Assembly: GCA_011634665.1 (NCBI GenBank) | Contig: WAEK01000011.1 | Coordinates: 408,001 to 472,000, forward strand | Length of the DNA: 64,000 nt | Direction: 5' to 3' | Source of the DNA: Mortierella sp. BCC40632 | Lineage: Eukaryota; Mortierellomycota; Mortierellomycetes; Mortierellales; Mortierellaceae | Part shown: positions 47,219 through 61,008 of the stretch, in pieces | How positions within the stretch are numbered: position 1 is the first letter of the stretch | Layout: every line of letters begins with the position of its first letter | The notes under the pieces: model-generated | What the model saw: only the letters and a program-made list of their open reading frames with translations | Told to the model about the DNA's origin: nothing | The model's database searches: none | Position numbers and translations under genes: made by a program

Positions 47219-50200
47219 ATGCATGTCATTCAGTCCTTCCTGGTCGCAGTTTCAATCCAGACCAGTAGGATCATGCCCATCATGACAGATCCCACGACCG
47301 TGGAACACACGGACATGACTTCTGCTACAACTACACCAGAGGCGCTACAGGAAGTACAAAAGAATGTCAAGGAGCTCAAGCGGCGTGTCATCAGCGTGAC
47401 CAAGCTTCAACAGGTCTTCAAGGAAAAGGACGCTGGTAAGCGTCGAACAGCAGCCTTCTCTTTCTCTCGATTTTTTTTTCTTTAAATTCTTGGACAAGAT
47501 CCTTATCAATATATAATCTCATCTCATGCTGGATATGTTGGAAAGACTTGTTTTCTTACTCTTCTTTTCTTTTCGTTCGTGTGTGTTGTTGTGTTGTGTT
47601 GGAGGGAACCATTAGAACTGGCACGGCTTCGACATGAACTCGAAAATGCACGCGAACAGCTTCAAAAAGGTCAAAGCCAACTTGCAACGAGCACCCACAC
47701 ATCTCAAGAAATTAGCGCACTCGAGCAAAGGGTTGAGGAAAAGACACGACTTGCCGACCAGGCTAGAGCAGAGTTGACAGCAGCCCTGATAAAGCAAAAG
47801 GATGTCGAGGTTAAGCTCGAGGAGGCGGAGAAATCTCAACGGCAACTAGCCCAGAAACTTAAGGCAACGGAAATGCTGAAGGAGCAACTGGAAGAAAAGC
47901 TAAGAGCCTCCCATACACAACAATCGGATCTACAGGAGATGAAAAAGGAGCTTCACAAAGCTCAAGCCAAAGCCAATACCAAGTAAGTGCTCCTTTCTTT
48001 AGTACACTACGGTCTATTTTCCCCTCCCAACTGCCTGAAGGCAGTTCAAGAAGGAAAAAAAAAAAAAAAAAGATATTTACATGTGTGTGTGTGTTTTTGC
48101 CCGACTGGAATAGAATGTCCGAGATCGCTGAACTCCGAGTCCAAGTGATGAGGGCGAAGGCCGAAGCAGGAGACAGACAGACATGGCTAGTGGAACAAAA
48201 GAAGCATTGGGAAGAAGAAGAGGCTCGCCGACATGGAGAACGCAGTCGACAACTAGTGTCCAGAGTTACAGAGTTGGAACACCAGCTCGACGACATTGGG
48301 ACAGAACATTTATTGGAAATGGAGCTAGTTCGGGAAGAGCTCAGTTTCTCCAAGGAACGATTGGAACGAGCCAACGAGAAGGCAGAAACCCTACAACGTA
48401 AACTCGTCGATCTCACAAAGGAAAACGCTTCCCTCAGGAATAGTGTACAATACCCTGCTCACGACCACATCATGGCCGATCCTATGGAGGAGACGCTGGA
48501 GGAACTTGACCCAGCCGAGGCGCGAAAGGAAACTAAACAAAACGAGGCATTGAGACTTTCTGCTAATCAACTGGAGAAGGCGCTTCAATCCATTGAGGAC
48601 CTCAAGTCACAGTTTTCAGTCCTGCGTTGGGTCCACGACAAACAGGACAGCGTCTCTAGTGTCGAGGCACTGTCATCTGAGATCAAGAAGCTAACCATGG
48701 AGAAACAGGCACTTCAGGACCAACTGACGCGGTATCTCGTGGAGAAACCTGCCGTTGCTGAACCGACTGTCCATTATACCCCTCAGCGAAAGGCATCACA
48801 GAGCACAGTAGTCATCCCAGCTCCTCAACCTGCCCTTAAACCTGTTTCTCTGGCATTGCCCAAGTCAACATCTAAATCGACACCTAAATCAGCTCCTTTA
48901 CCGGCTCCTATCGTAGCACCAGTCGCTTCTGATACGATCCCAATCACACATGCTCCTGTTAAGCGAGGAAGAAAAAGAGTTGCAGAAGAGGTTTTTGAAG
49001 CTGAAGACCATAACGACGACCAATTAGCATTTTCCGTCGATCCACAGCATCCTGATGAAGAGATAACAGCAGAATCTAGAGCAAAGAAGCCCCGGAAGCC
49101 TCGGACCGTGGTCAAGCCACGGAAGCCCAGGGCTACTGCTGCTACTAAGGCAAAAACCAGTAACCCCGCTTCTGCGTTGAATCACATCGAGATCCGAAAT
49201 ATCTCGTTGGACCCGTTTGCCATGCCGACAGAAGATCCACTTGGATGTAGGTTTTGGCCGCTTTTTTGTTTAATTTTATTTGCTATCGTTACTACAGAGT
49301 CGTCGTCAATGCATTTCCCTCTGATTCTTTTTTTTTTTTTTTTTTTTTTTTGCTCATACTTTTGCGGACAAAAAATGTCGATCTAGATTTCTACTCTTTA
49401 ATGGGATCAGCAATTGTCCAAGATAGTCGACTGTCTGCCAAACTCGAGGCTCTTCGTACGATGCTACCTGAAAAGCAAGCCTTCTTGTTTGAGGCTATAG
49501 TGACGAGAACCCGAGATATCCTGCCCAAGGTGACACTCTATCGGCAGGAGCGGGATATTACTGCAGACGATGTGGATGAGTGGATTGTTACAGGCCTGGA
49601 TGCCATTCAAGTCTCTGGTTCTCTAAGTCCTGCAGAGTCTTGCATAGTTCAGTTGCTCTGGGTATTTGACAAGCGCTTCCCTGAGGTATATGCCCCTCCC
49701 CCTTTAAAACCTTGATCGACTTGCAGGGGCGGACTTTATACAGCGGAACATGGAAAGTATCTAATCACTGGTCATGCACTCATTACTGAATAGCTAAATT
49801 TGTTCTCAAAATGGTTTACCTCTGCATACGAGACGATCCTGCATGGTGCTTTTGTGGACGAGAGTTTGCCTGCATTAAGGTAGACAATCTTCCTCTTTAG
49901 AGCCACTGTCTACCGCAACGAAAAAAAAATCTTGATGTGGCTCCTATCGATTAACTTTTACCCTCTCTCTCTTTCTCTTTTTTTTAGTGTCTTGACTCGA
50001 GTTGTGACAGGTGTCTGTCGAGCACAGGGCGATTTGGATCGACCTAGGATCCTCGCCTATGATCTGCAACGAGAACTCTCCAAGGCAAGAGCATCACTTA
50101 CTCTGTGCGAGGCCATTGCTAGTATCTGGCCTCAAGTATTTATGCTTGAAGACGCACGTGGTTCGACAGGTAAAACAACAATGTGAAGCAAACAAAGAGA

Positions 50201-51345
50201 ACCTTGCGCTGCCCCCCCTTCCCTTTTTTTTTGTTACTCACCGTCACTTTGACATTATGCTAGACTCACGAATGTACCTCCTGAATGCCTTTCAAGCTGT
50301 GCTTAGCACCTTTCAAGAGGCTGCTGGCGAGGTAAGATGACTAGGATTCAATTGAGCTATTGTTTGTTTGTTTTTACAGATGTACGAGATACAATGTGGG
50401 ACAGGCGAATTAATTCAGTTTTTTAACAACACGGGCCATTGCTTTCCGTAGATTGTGTTTGGATACGAGACTTTTGTGAAAAAGTGCTCTTGGCCAACCT
50501 TGGACATGGCCCCTTTTACAAATGAGCTTGTTGAGTCAATGATGGCCACTGCACGAGATTCGACGTTTCTAGAGTTGTGTCAACAGCAGGACGGGTTTGA
50601 GTTCATGTTCCGCAAGGCTCTAGAGCTGCTCTTTGTGCAAGGGTACGAATGGATCGAAGTTTATAACGACTTTATCAAGCCGGACCTATTCAAGATGATG
50701 ATTGACAAGGAGAAATATAGTTTTGCCATGGCTCTTGTTGCTGCAGTGACACACGAGCCACGATACCATGGCCCTGGCGAGAGTGAGACCTCCGCTGTGA
50801 TGGATAGCGCCCCAATTCAACAGGTGCTGGAAGCGATTCTCTTGTCCCAAGCGACGATCGAACATCAAACCGAATCTGCGCTGGCGATTGCCATCATGTC
50901 TAGCGGGGATGCGGAAAAGATGGCCAAGGTTGTAAGGTGGTCGGCGGGGCTAGAAGATCAAGAACGGATGGTCTTGCCATTGAATCTGAGACAATGTCTC
51001 GAGCGATTACCGCTGAGCACAGCACCAAAGGTTGTTGCAGGGTCAGTTCAGACGTCTCAGGAAACGCCAGAGGATGACCGATTTCCCGCTCAAACACAGT
51101 CTATCGAGTCTCTGGCAGAAGCAGAGCCATTCTCGGCTCCAGTGACGGTACCAGCGAGTACTCTAGCTACAACAGATCTTTGGACAGTAACAGCCTCAGG
51201 GGAGTCAAAGGCAGGCCCCGACCCAGCAGTCGCCCTTGCCCCCGCCCAAGAGCCCGAGCCTGAGACTGAGACCAACATTGCCTCCGCTGTTGCCCCAGCC
51301 ACGGAGGCAGTCATGGCCCCGGTGGAAACAGAGGGGAGTAAATGA
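47219..51345 (+). CDS. Long coiled-coil protein, ICE1-like (little elongation complex subunit 1)
   Basis: Nine exons: 47219-47435, 47616-47982, 48114-49246, 49387-49685, 49727-49756 (30 nt), 49794-49879, 49988-50169, 50264-50334 and 50452-51345; up to 1092 residues. A start at 47273 (MPIMTDPT) is equally possible. Residues about 40-420 form a long coiled coil (HELENAREQLQKGQSQLA). A basic, Lys/Arg/Pro-rich linker follows (KKPRKPRTVVKPRKPRA). The C-terminal half is helical: YFYSLMGSAIVQDSRL, VLTRVVTGVCRAQGDLDRPR, LQRELSKARASLTLCEAI. The coil, basic linker and helical C-terminus with an LTRVxxGxCxxxGDxxRxR-like pattern recall ICE1, a snRNA-transcription elongation factor; this is a family guess. 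The extreme C-terminus is Ala/Pro/Glu-rich. Confidence 0.75.
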
Positions 51346-52780
51346 ATGGACGTTGTTACAGAGGAAGAGTGAGAGAGAAGTGACCTGAGCCTGCAGCTGT
51401 TCAATCTGCCAGCAGTGCAGAGTATGGTTATTGTCCTCCCTCGTTTTGTATGCCCCACAGGCTCGGTAACTCTTGCTGGGCAAGGGCGCGAGGTTTCAAT
51501 AGCGAAAAAAAAAAAAAAAAAATCGAGATGGTTCAATAGACTGGCTCTCGCCTTCCGATTTTTTTCTTTCTTAATCATGGTCTTGGACGTTCACGCGCCT
51601 TGAAGTGCTTTTTTTGAGATGACATTTATTCTCCCCTGGCCAGCCTCCTTCTGATAATACACCCTGTGTCCTACCAACTCGATTGATCCTCACAGTAGGG
51701 CTAGATCGACAATTGCGACTAGTAAAGAAAGGATGTGCTTTCTATATATGACTCGTGCTTTTTTGATCGACCCCCCACAACTCTGTGATGTGTTTAATGT
51801 GTTTATTTGTGGTAAATGCCAAGTTTGTTTGGCTCATGCCGGGGATGGCCATGGACAGGTGGGTGCGCCTATTGAGTTTCTATAAGAAACTCGATAGTCA
51901 GGAGTTGCCTTGCAGGTTTGCATGTGAAGAAACGAAGGCGTGGATTGACATTAATGGGGTACCTTGTCTCTTGTATATTTTGTTTTACTCTTCCTTGTCC
52001 TTTTGAATCCACGCATAAAGTCAGAAAATGGCGTTAAAAAAATAATACTGAACTGAGGATGTCGAGTCGCTGACCATTCTTCATTTTACTCTAAGCCCGT
52101 TGTCTATTAAAATTTTCACAAACCGCCCAGGCGACTACGTCGTACGCTTCAAACAACACCAAAGGTATATCAGGCTTGCGGATGATGAGTCCCAGTTGAG
52201 GTTCGACCCGCTGATCTTGGAACATTTGTCGATCACGAAACAGCTGCTTCACCATGCGAGAAAAGTAGATCGTTCGCAGCGTAATCGGCGTTGAAAGGCC
52301 GATCCTTTTCCATAGGGTATGTTTACAAGAAAAAGAAATGCTCGACGCAATTGTTCTTGTTGATCTTTGGTTCAGGAAAAAGCTGCAGCATCAGACTTAC
52401 CATCACAATCTTGTTAGAATGTTCAGTGGAACTTCCTCATGACCCACTATTCTGCACAGCTAGGTTCTGACAATTGCAATGTTCTATCTGATGATCACAC
52501 ATGGGGCCGAGGATAAATATGTTGCCATCAAGTGTTGTTGTGAGAGACCACTACTCTATCTTGTGTGAAAAAGACTGAGAAACAAGCTCTTTCAATCTGA
52601 GATCATAGAAGAAGTTGGGTTGTTGACACGCGCGTGTGTGTGTGGAGAAAAAAAAAAGGTTGGTGGCACCAACCCAAATTCTAAGTTATGCATGGACATG
52701 ACTACTCACTCGCGTCATGTCTTTGATACACAAAGAGTAGTTAAACCAAGGGGACAAACACCTTTGCACTGGAGCTATTT

Positions 52781-52819
<39 letters not shown>

Positions 52820-54804
52820 AGGTAAATCGACCGAGAAAATAGCGAGAGAATGGATTTTTGGTCAAGTCCCCTACAGTCCGATATTGGTTCAGTTCTACCT
52901 TTTGCTCTCTCCATTTACCCTGTCAAAATTACAACAGTAGATCATCTTTGGTCTCATCATCTTTTAAACCACTGCTAATGTTCATCGATACGCGAGAATG
53001 GCGTGTGAAAATAGCGTATGTAGGTTAGCATTCCCTTTACTTACTAGTACTCTCGCCTAACACGCGCTCAAGATTATCAAAATATCCTTGACTTTTGCCT
53101 CCTTCTATCGCACTTCAATGCATCTACCATTCCAGCGCCGTGTGCACTGCCTTATCCAGGTAAAATTTACAGCTCTCCAAAAGTTCACTTTACTAATACT
53201 CTGCGCATCTTGAAGTAGTTTTTCTACGCGGTATCCCCATCCCAGGGTTGCCGTCATTGCATATTTGTGTGGAGATGAAACTTGTAGCGTAAAGTGTCCC
53301 TCCTCAGCAGTTCATTCCTCCATTACCATCATTTCCTGCCCACCTCGCCCTAATCCTATTCTTCTTGTTTGATATACCCTACCACACATTAGCCCACTTT
53401 TTTTTATTTATTTATTATTATTATTGACATCTCTTCCAGTTCTTTGTCTGAGATGCTTAGTAGATCATCGTTGGTGGGTTTACTCATGCTACAACGACCG
53501 CCCTTTGTAGATCCTGGAGGCGTTTTCCTTCTTCTTCGTTGCACTTTAGATATGTTGAGGATGGCCTACTTCTCCGTATGCCTGCCATTTGACCGCCGTT
53601 GAAGCATCTCATTGTTTGTACAGCAGGGGATTTGTCCTTTATCTGAACCGCGTAATCATGTGTAGCGTGTAACGTTTGGCATGAAACATCTAGCGTATCG
53701 ATAGAAATCATTAATAAAATTGTTGTCGAGAGGCATAGTGTAAAGCGCTTCATCGAATGGTGCCTCTACTCTGCTTCCTTTTCTCCTTATGCCCTTACCC
53801 TTTTCTTTCCATCCTAGCAATCTACTGTTACCCGTTTGTCGGTGCGCATAGACAATTCAAAGAATAAAAATAAAATGAAATAAAAAGTATGCATGAGAGT
53901 CGAGACCCCTGCCCTAACGCCGCTTATTCACCAAAACCATCCACCATGCCACCGCTCCATTGTAAAAATATGCTTCTCCCCACCCATGGCTACCATTCGC
54001 TTGAGCGATGTCTAATGTCTTTGGTACACTAGTAGCCGGCACTTCGTTTCACTGGCGCTGGCTGAAGAACTCTTGTAGGCGTAGGCAAGAGATCTTCAGA
54101 CTCCCCCACCTGCGGGCTCTGGCAGGTGTGACTTTTTTTCTTTTTGTCATGACCGAGCGCGCCTGTGTCGCGACCGAACGGTACGTGTGGATCGAGAAAA
54201 GGAGAGAAGAGAAGAGAGCGGCAGTCGGAGGGAAGAATGGCGCAAACAGAATAGAACAGCGACGGCCAAGGTATCCCGAAAGGCACGCGGCAAAGGAGGA
54301 AAACTTTTTTTTTTTTTTTTTGCACTGCACTGTCCGTTATCACCTTTTTTTTTTCTTCTTCTTCTTTGGCAATCCTCCACACGTGTCCTTATTTGCTCTG
54401 TCTCTGTCTCGCTTTCCAGTGTGGCCACACAGGCCTCTTTTCTTTTCTTCTCACTTGCTCACTTTTTTTCTCGTTCTCTCTTTCTCTCTCTCTTTCTTTC
54501 TTTCTCTCATTCTTCCATTCCTCCCGTACATCCATCTCTGTTCAACTCATCCTCGCTTCGCCTCGTTCTCTTCTCTCCTCTCCCTCCCCTTCTCCCTCTC
54601 CCTCTCCTTCTCTCTTTCTCACCTTTTATTTCTCTCTCTCTCTCACTCTCTCACTCTCTCACTCTCACACTCTCTCACCCACTCTCACTCTCTTTCTTTC
54701 ACCCACTCTCTTCCTCTTTCCATCCCGCTCCGCCCCTCCCTTTACTCTCTGCGCATCTCGGCGCATTCCTCCTTCCCCCTCCCCTCTCCCTCTCCCTCAT
54801 CCAC
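51346..54804. other. Long intergenic region
   Basis: 3.46 kb without a recognised gene. Short ORFs (52100-52294 +, 53484-53753 -) have no family or splice support. Poly-A/T runs occur at 51505-51522 and T34 at 52785-52818. The last 380 bp (54420-54800) are almost entirely C/T on plus, with CTCTCT, TTTCTTTC and CACTCTCT units. That gives a long pyrimidine tract directly ahead of the APSES gene start. Confidence 0.4.
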
Positions 54805-56914
54805 ATGGACATCAGTAACGTCATCTATCAGGCCGTCTACTCAGGCGTACCTGTCTATGAAGTGATGTGCCGTGGCATCAATGTGATGCGGCGTCGTGAG
54901 GACTCATGCTTGAATGCGACACAGATCCTCAAGGTCGCTGGCATTGAGAAGGGCAAGCGCACAAAGATCCTCGAGCGGGAGATCCTAACAGGCGACCATG
55001 AGAAGGTGCAAGGAGGCTATGGCAAGTATCAGGGTACATGGTAAGAGCGACATTCAGTCATCCTCGCCACTCATCGAGCAGGCAGAGAGAGAGAGAGAAA
55101 CAGAGAGAGAAAGAGACAGACAAAGAAAGTATAGTCCAAGGGGAGAGAAATGAAAAAAAGGAGAAAGAAACTATGGTTCATTCTTCTAATCAGCTCGCTT
55201 CGCCCTTTTTTATTTTTTTTTCTTTTCCATTGGAATGCAACTGTCATGGACCCTGTTCAACGGTCAACCGAATGATATTCATCAGGGTGCCATTACAACG
55301 AGGCGTTGAGCTTGCGAAGCAGTACAAGGTCGAATCGCTACTCCGGCTATTGTTCGAGTTCGAGATTCCGCCAGGAGAGGACCTGGAAACGCCGACAAAG
55401 GACATGGTCCATGCACGGATTCGTAGACGTCGACGACCCCGGCGAAGCTCGATTTCATCTTCGCCAACGACGAGTCCTTCAGCCATAAGATCACAGATGC
55501 ATCCTTTGCCACATCAGCACCATGGACACATACCAGTACCACATCGCCCAGGACGGGATCCATTCCATTACCCACCACCGTCGATGACTCCGTCACCGCT
55601 CCATCCGTCCTTCAGCGCCTCCTCCCCGTCGATCCCACCATCGCCCCAATGGTACACGGAACATCCTCCGCGCAAGAGGCACAAGACCGCCAACTCGCCA
55701 CCACCGCTCCATTCCTTTGACGACGACTTTGGTCCGAGACAGCATTATATCCACAACAGCCACGGCTCTGCATACCCGGGTCAGTACCTCAACAGCCCCA
55801 GGTACATCCAAGACCGAGGCCCTGCAGTTGTATTCAACCCTCAGCCTGGTCCTCAGCGCCCACACCCACCGCCCATTCTGCCCATGCTCTCGCATCCATC
55901 ACAAGCTGCTAAGCTGCAGCAACAACAACAACAACAACAACAACAGCAGCAGCAACAACACCCTCCTCCACCTCTGCTTCCTCTAGCTTCTCATCACCAC
56001 CACCCTCATCACCACCACCCTCACCAGTATCAGCAACAGCCGTATCCTCCTCCCCCTCCTCCCCCTCCTTCTCTTCCTCATCCTCATCCCCATCCTCATC
56101 CTCCTCCCCATCCTCCTCAACAGCCACAACAACACCCACCACACCCACCACTCCCGCAACAACACTACCCACGGCCGCACTACCAGTATCAACAGTACCA
56201 TCAGTACACCCAGGAACCCCAGAACACTCATGACTTGGATGATCCAAGGCCGCAGGTGTATCCAGCCCGGACGCCGTACGAGCCTGCCGAGTACTATAGA
56301 GCGACCTTGATGGGTATCTTTTTGAACGAGGAGTCTGACCCTGTACCCGACCTTCTCTTAGACCCGAGTCCGCCATTGAGTTTTGATATTGACCTAGTGA
56401 TTGACGACCAGGGCCACACAGCACTCCATTGGGCAGCAGCCCTAGCACGGATCCGAATTCTGGATATCTTGACCAAGCGTCGAGCGGATGTGCGTCGAGT
56501 CAATGTCAATGGCGAAACGGCGTTGATCCGGGCCGTGATGGTGACCAACAATTTTGACCGACAATCGTTTGCACATTTGGTCCGAGTGCTTCGGGACTCG
56601 ATCCCGGTGGTAGACCGCAAAAACCGAACTGTTCTTCATCATATTGCGATCACGGCCGGTATCCGGACACGAGAGGCTGGGGCCAGGTATTATATGGAGT
56701 GTTTGTTGGAGTGGATTGCACGGAATGGAGGTGATTTCTCGATAGTTGATATCCAGGACAAGAATGGAGATACGGCGTTGACGATTGCTGCGAGGGTTGG
56801 GGACCGACACTTGGTCAGGATGTTGTTGGATGTCGGGGCCAATCCAGAGATTGAGAACAAGATTGGATTGAAGGCGGATGATTTTGGGTTTGACAATGGA
56901 TGGGTAAGTAGTCG

Positions 56915-56946
<32 letters not shown>

Positions 56947-58256
56947 AGATACTGATTGTTTCCTTTTGGATGGTATTTATAGCCTGGATCGGCTGTGCAA
57001 CCCGCATTTGCTTCCACGCCAACGCCGAGTGAGGAACTTGTCTATCGAGCAGTGTCCAACAACCGTGGAAGAGAGCTCATGTCTGGTATGCGTGACCTTT
57101 TTATTTTTATTATGGCTTCCCATTTTTTTGTTCCTCTAACGTGTCAGCAAACTAGCGTTCTCATTCTCTCTCCATTTTAACACGCTCTCCTTCTCCCTTC
57201 TTCCTATTACTAGTCGTCCAAAGAATGATCGAGGAGTTGGATCTCGAGTTTTCTCAGGAATTGTCAACGCGACAGGTACAGCTCCAGGATACACGAGAGC
57301 AGCTGCAAAAGGCGACCAAAGACCTAGACGAGACTCGGCAATCTGTCCAACACTGTCGCGATCAGAGCCTTGAATTGAAGGAAGCACAGCAGCAGATAAA
57401 GAGCCTGGAACAGTCTCTTGAAGAGGAAACTCACAAAGTTCGGACTCAGAGAGGTTATTCAGCCACCACTCGGTACAAAGAAGGCAAAGAGATTGATATG
57501 CTCTTCAGTGTGTCTCCACCCACATCACCACCCTTGTTGCCTATGGCGGATCCCACACTGCTGACAAAGTCCAACCCACCCGAAGGAAAGCCTAACGGCA
57601 ACCACCATGGAGACTCTGAGAAAGAAACAAACGGAGACTCTGAAAAGGACAAAGAGGAAGATAGTGATCCGAATGTTCATGATGACGATGCCAGGGACAT
57701 GACCAAGACGGCTGAGACGACCCAAAGCGGAGTGAGTGCAAAGCCATCCGAGACGACTGAAAAAACTACGACTAGTGATAAGGAGGTGGAGGCCAGTATC
57801 CGGGAGCGGGAACAGCGTGCCGAGCAAGGCGTCATTCATTGGCAATCACGCGTATTGGCATATCAGCAGAACGAACAAGAGTTAGCCGAGGAACTCTTCA
57901 AGCTGAAGGAACAATCCATGGAAGAGGAGCAGGCTTGTCGAAAAGTGATTTCGATTTGTTGCAATGTTTCATTGGATCGGGTAGATGACATGTTGGCCAC
58001 GTTGACTAGGGCTGCGGCAGAGAAAGATGAGACGAGTTTGGATCTGACACGGATCAAGGCAGCGATGGCCAAACTTCAGAGGCAGGGGATCTTGACCAAG
58101 GAACTCTCCGAGACACCTACTTCGGTCTCTACTTTGGAATCTGCCTCTGCCTCAGCCACGGCATCGATCGCTACACCGGAGTCGATCACTCCTTCAGGAC
58201 ACAACTCTGAGCCAAAGATTGCTACTGAGGACAGTACACCCACGACCATTTTGTAA
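54805..58256 (+). CDS. APSES-domain transcription factor with ankyrin repeats (Mbp1/Swi4-like)
   Basis: Four exons: 54805-55040, 55286-56903, 56983-57085 and 57214-58256, 999 residues. The N-terminal APSES/KilA-N DNA-binding domain covers about residues 1-100 ([48 protein letters not shown]). A long Pro/His/Gln-rich linker follows, with a CAA-coded polyQ run (55916-55957). Ankyrin repeats start near 454 ([39 protein letters not shown]). A C-terminal coiled coil ([17 protein letters not shown]) comes last. This is the domain order of Mbp1/Swi4/Res proteins, which bind MCB/SCB sites as heterodimers with a Swi6-type partner to switch on G1/S genes. Preceded by a long CT-rich leader or promoter. 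Confidence 0.95.
55916..55960. repeat. CAA/CAG trinucleotide run encoding polyglutamine
   Basis: About 13 Gln codons, mostly CAA with a few CAG, inside the linker of the APSES factor. It is followed by His/Pro-rich low-complexity coding sequence up to about 56210. Confidence 0.9.
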
Positions 58257-58551
58257 AACCATATTTCTTTTTTCTTTTTTCTTTTATTCTTTCCTCTTTT
58301 GCTTTTTTCTTTCTTTCTTTTGCTTTTGTTCTGCTTTGTTTCTTGTTATTTATATTATATACATATGCCCATCGCGTCATCTTTGCTTTCTATATATTGT
58401 ACAATATCTTCCACAACACCCCCCCCCCAAACGTTTGCCCTAGCTCTTTTGCTTCATCCACCTATTATACATCTATTCAATTCTTCTTGCTACTTGTACT
58501 CTTATAACCTGCAAAAATCCATCATTATGCAAACTAAATAATGCAACGAAC

Positions 58552-58585
<34 letters not shown>

Positions 58586-58709
58586 TCATGAAGAGAACCA
58601 TGGGATTATTCGGGTTGGTATTTCTCTTTACTATTTGCATTGTGTGCATGTGTGGAAGGGAGGGTGTGTGTGGGGGGAGAGGGAGAGGTATTTACACTAC
58701 ATATTTTTA
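58257..58709. other. Convergent 3' region
   Basis: 453 bp between the APSES stop and the F-box gene stop. It holds T/C-rich sequence after the APSES stop, a TATTTATATTATATACATA stretch, C9 near 58421, and A30 (58554-58583). Likely both 3' untranslated regions; no gene. Confidence 0.45.
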
Positions 58710-60813
58710 CTATTCCTGAACCTGAGTCTGTTGCAGATCAATTTCGGGTCGTAACTTTTGGAGTGGAAGCATCCACCGGGATGGGAGTCCATACCCTTTC
58801 TTAAACCCAAGTTGGCGGAGCCTAGGCAAGGGTACCCGCTTCCGACGCTGACCTATACTTCCCTGACGGAGATGGTTGGTGCCACAATCGCTCGAGTCGC
58901 TTCTTTCACTACTACTACTACTACTACTAAGAAGGTAGCCTTCACCTCGTTCATTCCATCCAGTTCCCGTCAACCACTCGACTTCAGCACCTCCCCAGGG
59001 GGCATCCAGACCTGACAATTCCAAGACCTTCAAATGGTTCAATCGACCCAATCTCCATAGACCCGATTCTAAATCCATGGGCATATGCAGATCTCGAAGA
59101 TCCAATACCTCGAGTTTTTTAAGTCGTTCAATCTGACGATAGATCTGAGCCAAAATCAGTTGTTGACGGTACATTTGGACTGTAGTCGTTTTGGCTCGAG
59201 GGATCGAAGATGAAGAATCCTCCGAGCCATCATCGTCACCATCGTCATTGGTAGGGGTAGGTGCGATCTTCATTGTCGCGAAGGGATCCTTGTATCGTCC
59301 AAATATCATCCATTCAAGCTGTGGCTCATAAAACATGGGTTGTTCATCCGGATCTCCTGACGACAACTCACTCATCTCTGGGAGAGTCTCTGGTGCAGGT
59401 GTGAGACCGTTGGCCATAGCAGCTGCTTGGTTCATTGCAGTTGATGCTTGCATCAGACCTTGACCTTCACTCAGACTAGAAGGAGGTAGACCATTCTGAA
59501 TCAAGGCTTGATGTCGACTATTCAACGAGAACCGGAGTTCACGCAACCAGAGACATCGCCAAGCATCCTGGAAGAACACGGCGACGGAGACGCGTGGACA
59601 GTACAAAAAGGAGATACATTCTAATTGTTTACAATGTCGCAATAACTGTCGTAGTCCCAGATCTGAGATCGAAACACAACAGCTAAGGTTGATGGTCTCA
59701 AGATTTGGATTGAATCGAGCCAATCGATCCAAGGCCTCGTCATCCACTCGAGTCGACATCAGTTGTACATGTCGTAAATGTCGAGAACGTTCAAAGAGTC
59801 GTATGAACCCATCGGATCGGATCTTGTTGCAGTTGTTGAAACTGATGCTCGTCAGGGATGTAGTACCCATGAGACTTAGGTTCATGAGGGAAGACGATGT
59901 TGAAAGAGGAGCCGGAGTGATGGAATCGAGGTGATCACACCATCGAAGCAATCCTTGATGGGTTAAGCATCGATTGCCCGAGACAATGAGGACCTGGATA
60001 CGTGGACAGGCACGAGTGATCTGGTATAGGGTTTCGTCCGTCAGGATATCAGTGTCGGCCATGTTCAAATGCTTGATCTGACTCGAGCCTCGGAAGGAAG
60101 GGGAGAAGAAATGACTATAGTCTTGATATCCCTGTAGTCTTGGGATCGAGAGTCGTTCCAGTCGTCGTAGCTGAACTACGGACTCGAGTAGATCCGCACT
60201 GATCCATGTCGCTTCGAGGTCAACAAGGTTGGGCGTGTGGGCCAACATGGCGACGATCCTGGAGCACCAATTGTTCTAGATTAAAAGAAAACGAGTCCGA
60301 TTTGCCAAGTGAGCCATTGTCATTGGTGGAAGAGAGAAAGAAAAAGGTATGACACCGAGAGAAGGATTTACGGCGCAACCGGGAGGGTTTTTTTTTTTTT
60401 TTTTTTTTTGTTCGCACGCATTTGAGTAAAGAGGAGAAAGATGGGCTTACCACTTCTCGCGAGAGCACGAGTGAAAGGCAGTGACGACCATGTGCACGAA
60501 GACCGAGCTCAAGGCTGTCAATGAGGAGTGCACTGGAGCAGAGTGAGATTTGGTGGTACAGAAGTGGGATGCAGTTGTGGAACCAAGCCCGATTGACTCT
60601 GGAGGCCTTGGCAAGTGTAGGGGCGTCAAGGAACGAGCCGATGAGGGCGATAAGTTCAGGCAGTTGCACGGGTGAAGGGGAGACGAGCAGTGCTAGTGTG
60701 GGGTGAGAGAGAGAGCACGGAAGATGGGGCGAGGCAGGACGAGTGCTCCCACAGGTATCAAAGGAGACTAAAGGCTGTAGTGCGGGAGCGGCAGAGTGGG
60801 CCAGAGTGGACAT
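58710..60813 (-). CDS. F-box / leucine-rich-repeat protein
   Basis: Two exons: 60813-60451 and 60275-58710, 642 residues, phase 0. An F-box-like motif lies near residues 48-90 (LPELIALIGSFLDAPTLAKA; NRAWFHNCIPLLYHQIS). Leucine-rich repeats of the AMN1/FBXL type follow (NLVDLEATWISADLLES; HLNMADTDILTDETLYQIT; TINLSCCVSISDLGLRQLL), then an Asp/Ser-rich insert and final repeats (LEVLDLRDLHMP). Such proteins are substrate receptors of SCF (Skp1-cullin-F-box) ubiquitin ligases; the substrate cannot be told. The start MSTLAHSAAP follows a long CT-rich leader. The intron holds a T24 run on plus near 60390 (A-run on sense). Confidence 0.88.
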
Positions 60814-61002
60814 GAGGAAGAGGTTTGAGGGGATGTAAAGGAGGGGAGGAATGGAGCGAAGAGAATGACGATTTGTAGAGGTGGAGAAAGAGGGTGAATG
60901 AGGAGGACTGATTGACTGAATGAATGAATGGCAGACAGACGGACAAATAAACAGACAGACAAACAGGAGAAGAAAAGAAATAAAGAAAAGAGAGAGAAGA
61001 GC

Positions 61003-61008
<6 letters not shown>

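Noticed and set aside
54008..54865. Two overlapping ~285-codon frames on plus just before the APSES gene
   Set aside because: They translate a CT-rich tract into Ser/Leu/Phe/Pro low complexity. The APSES start at 54805 has a clear domain and needs no upstream coding.
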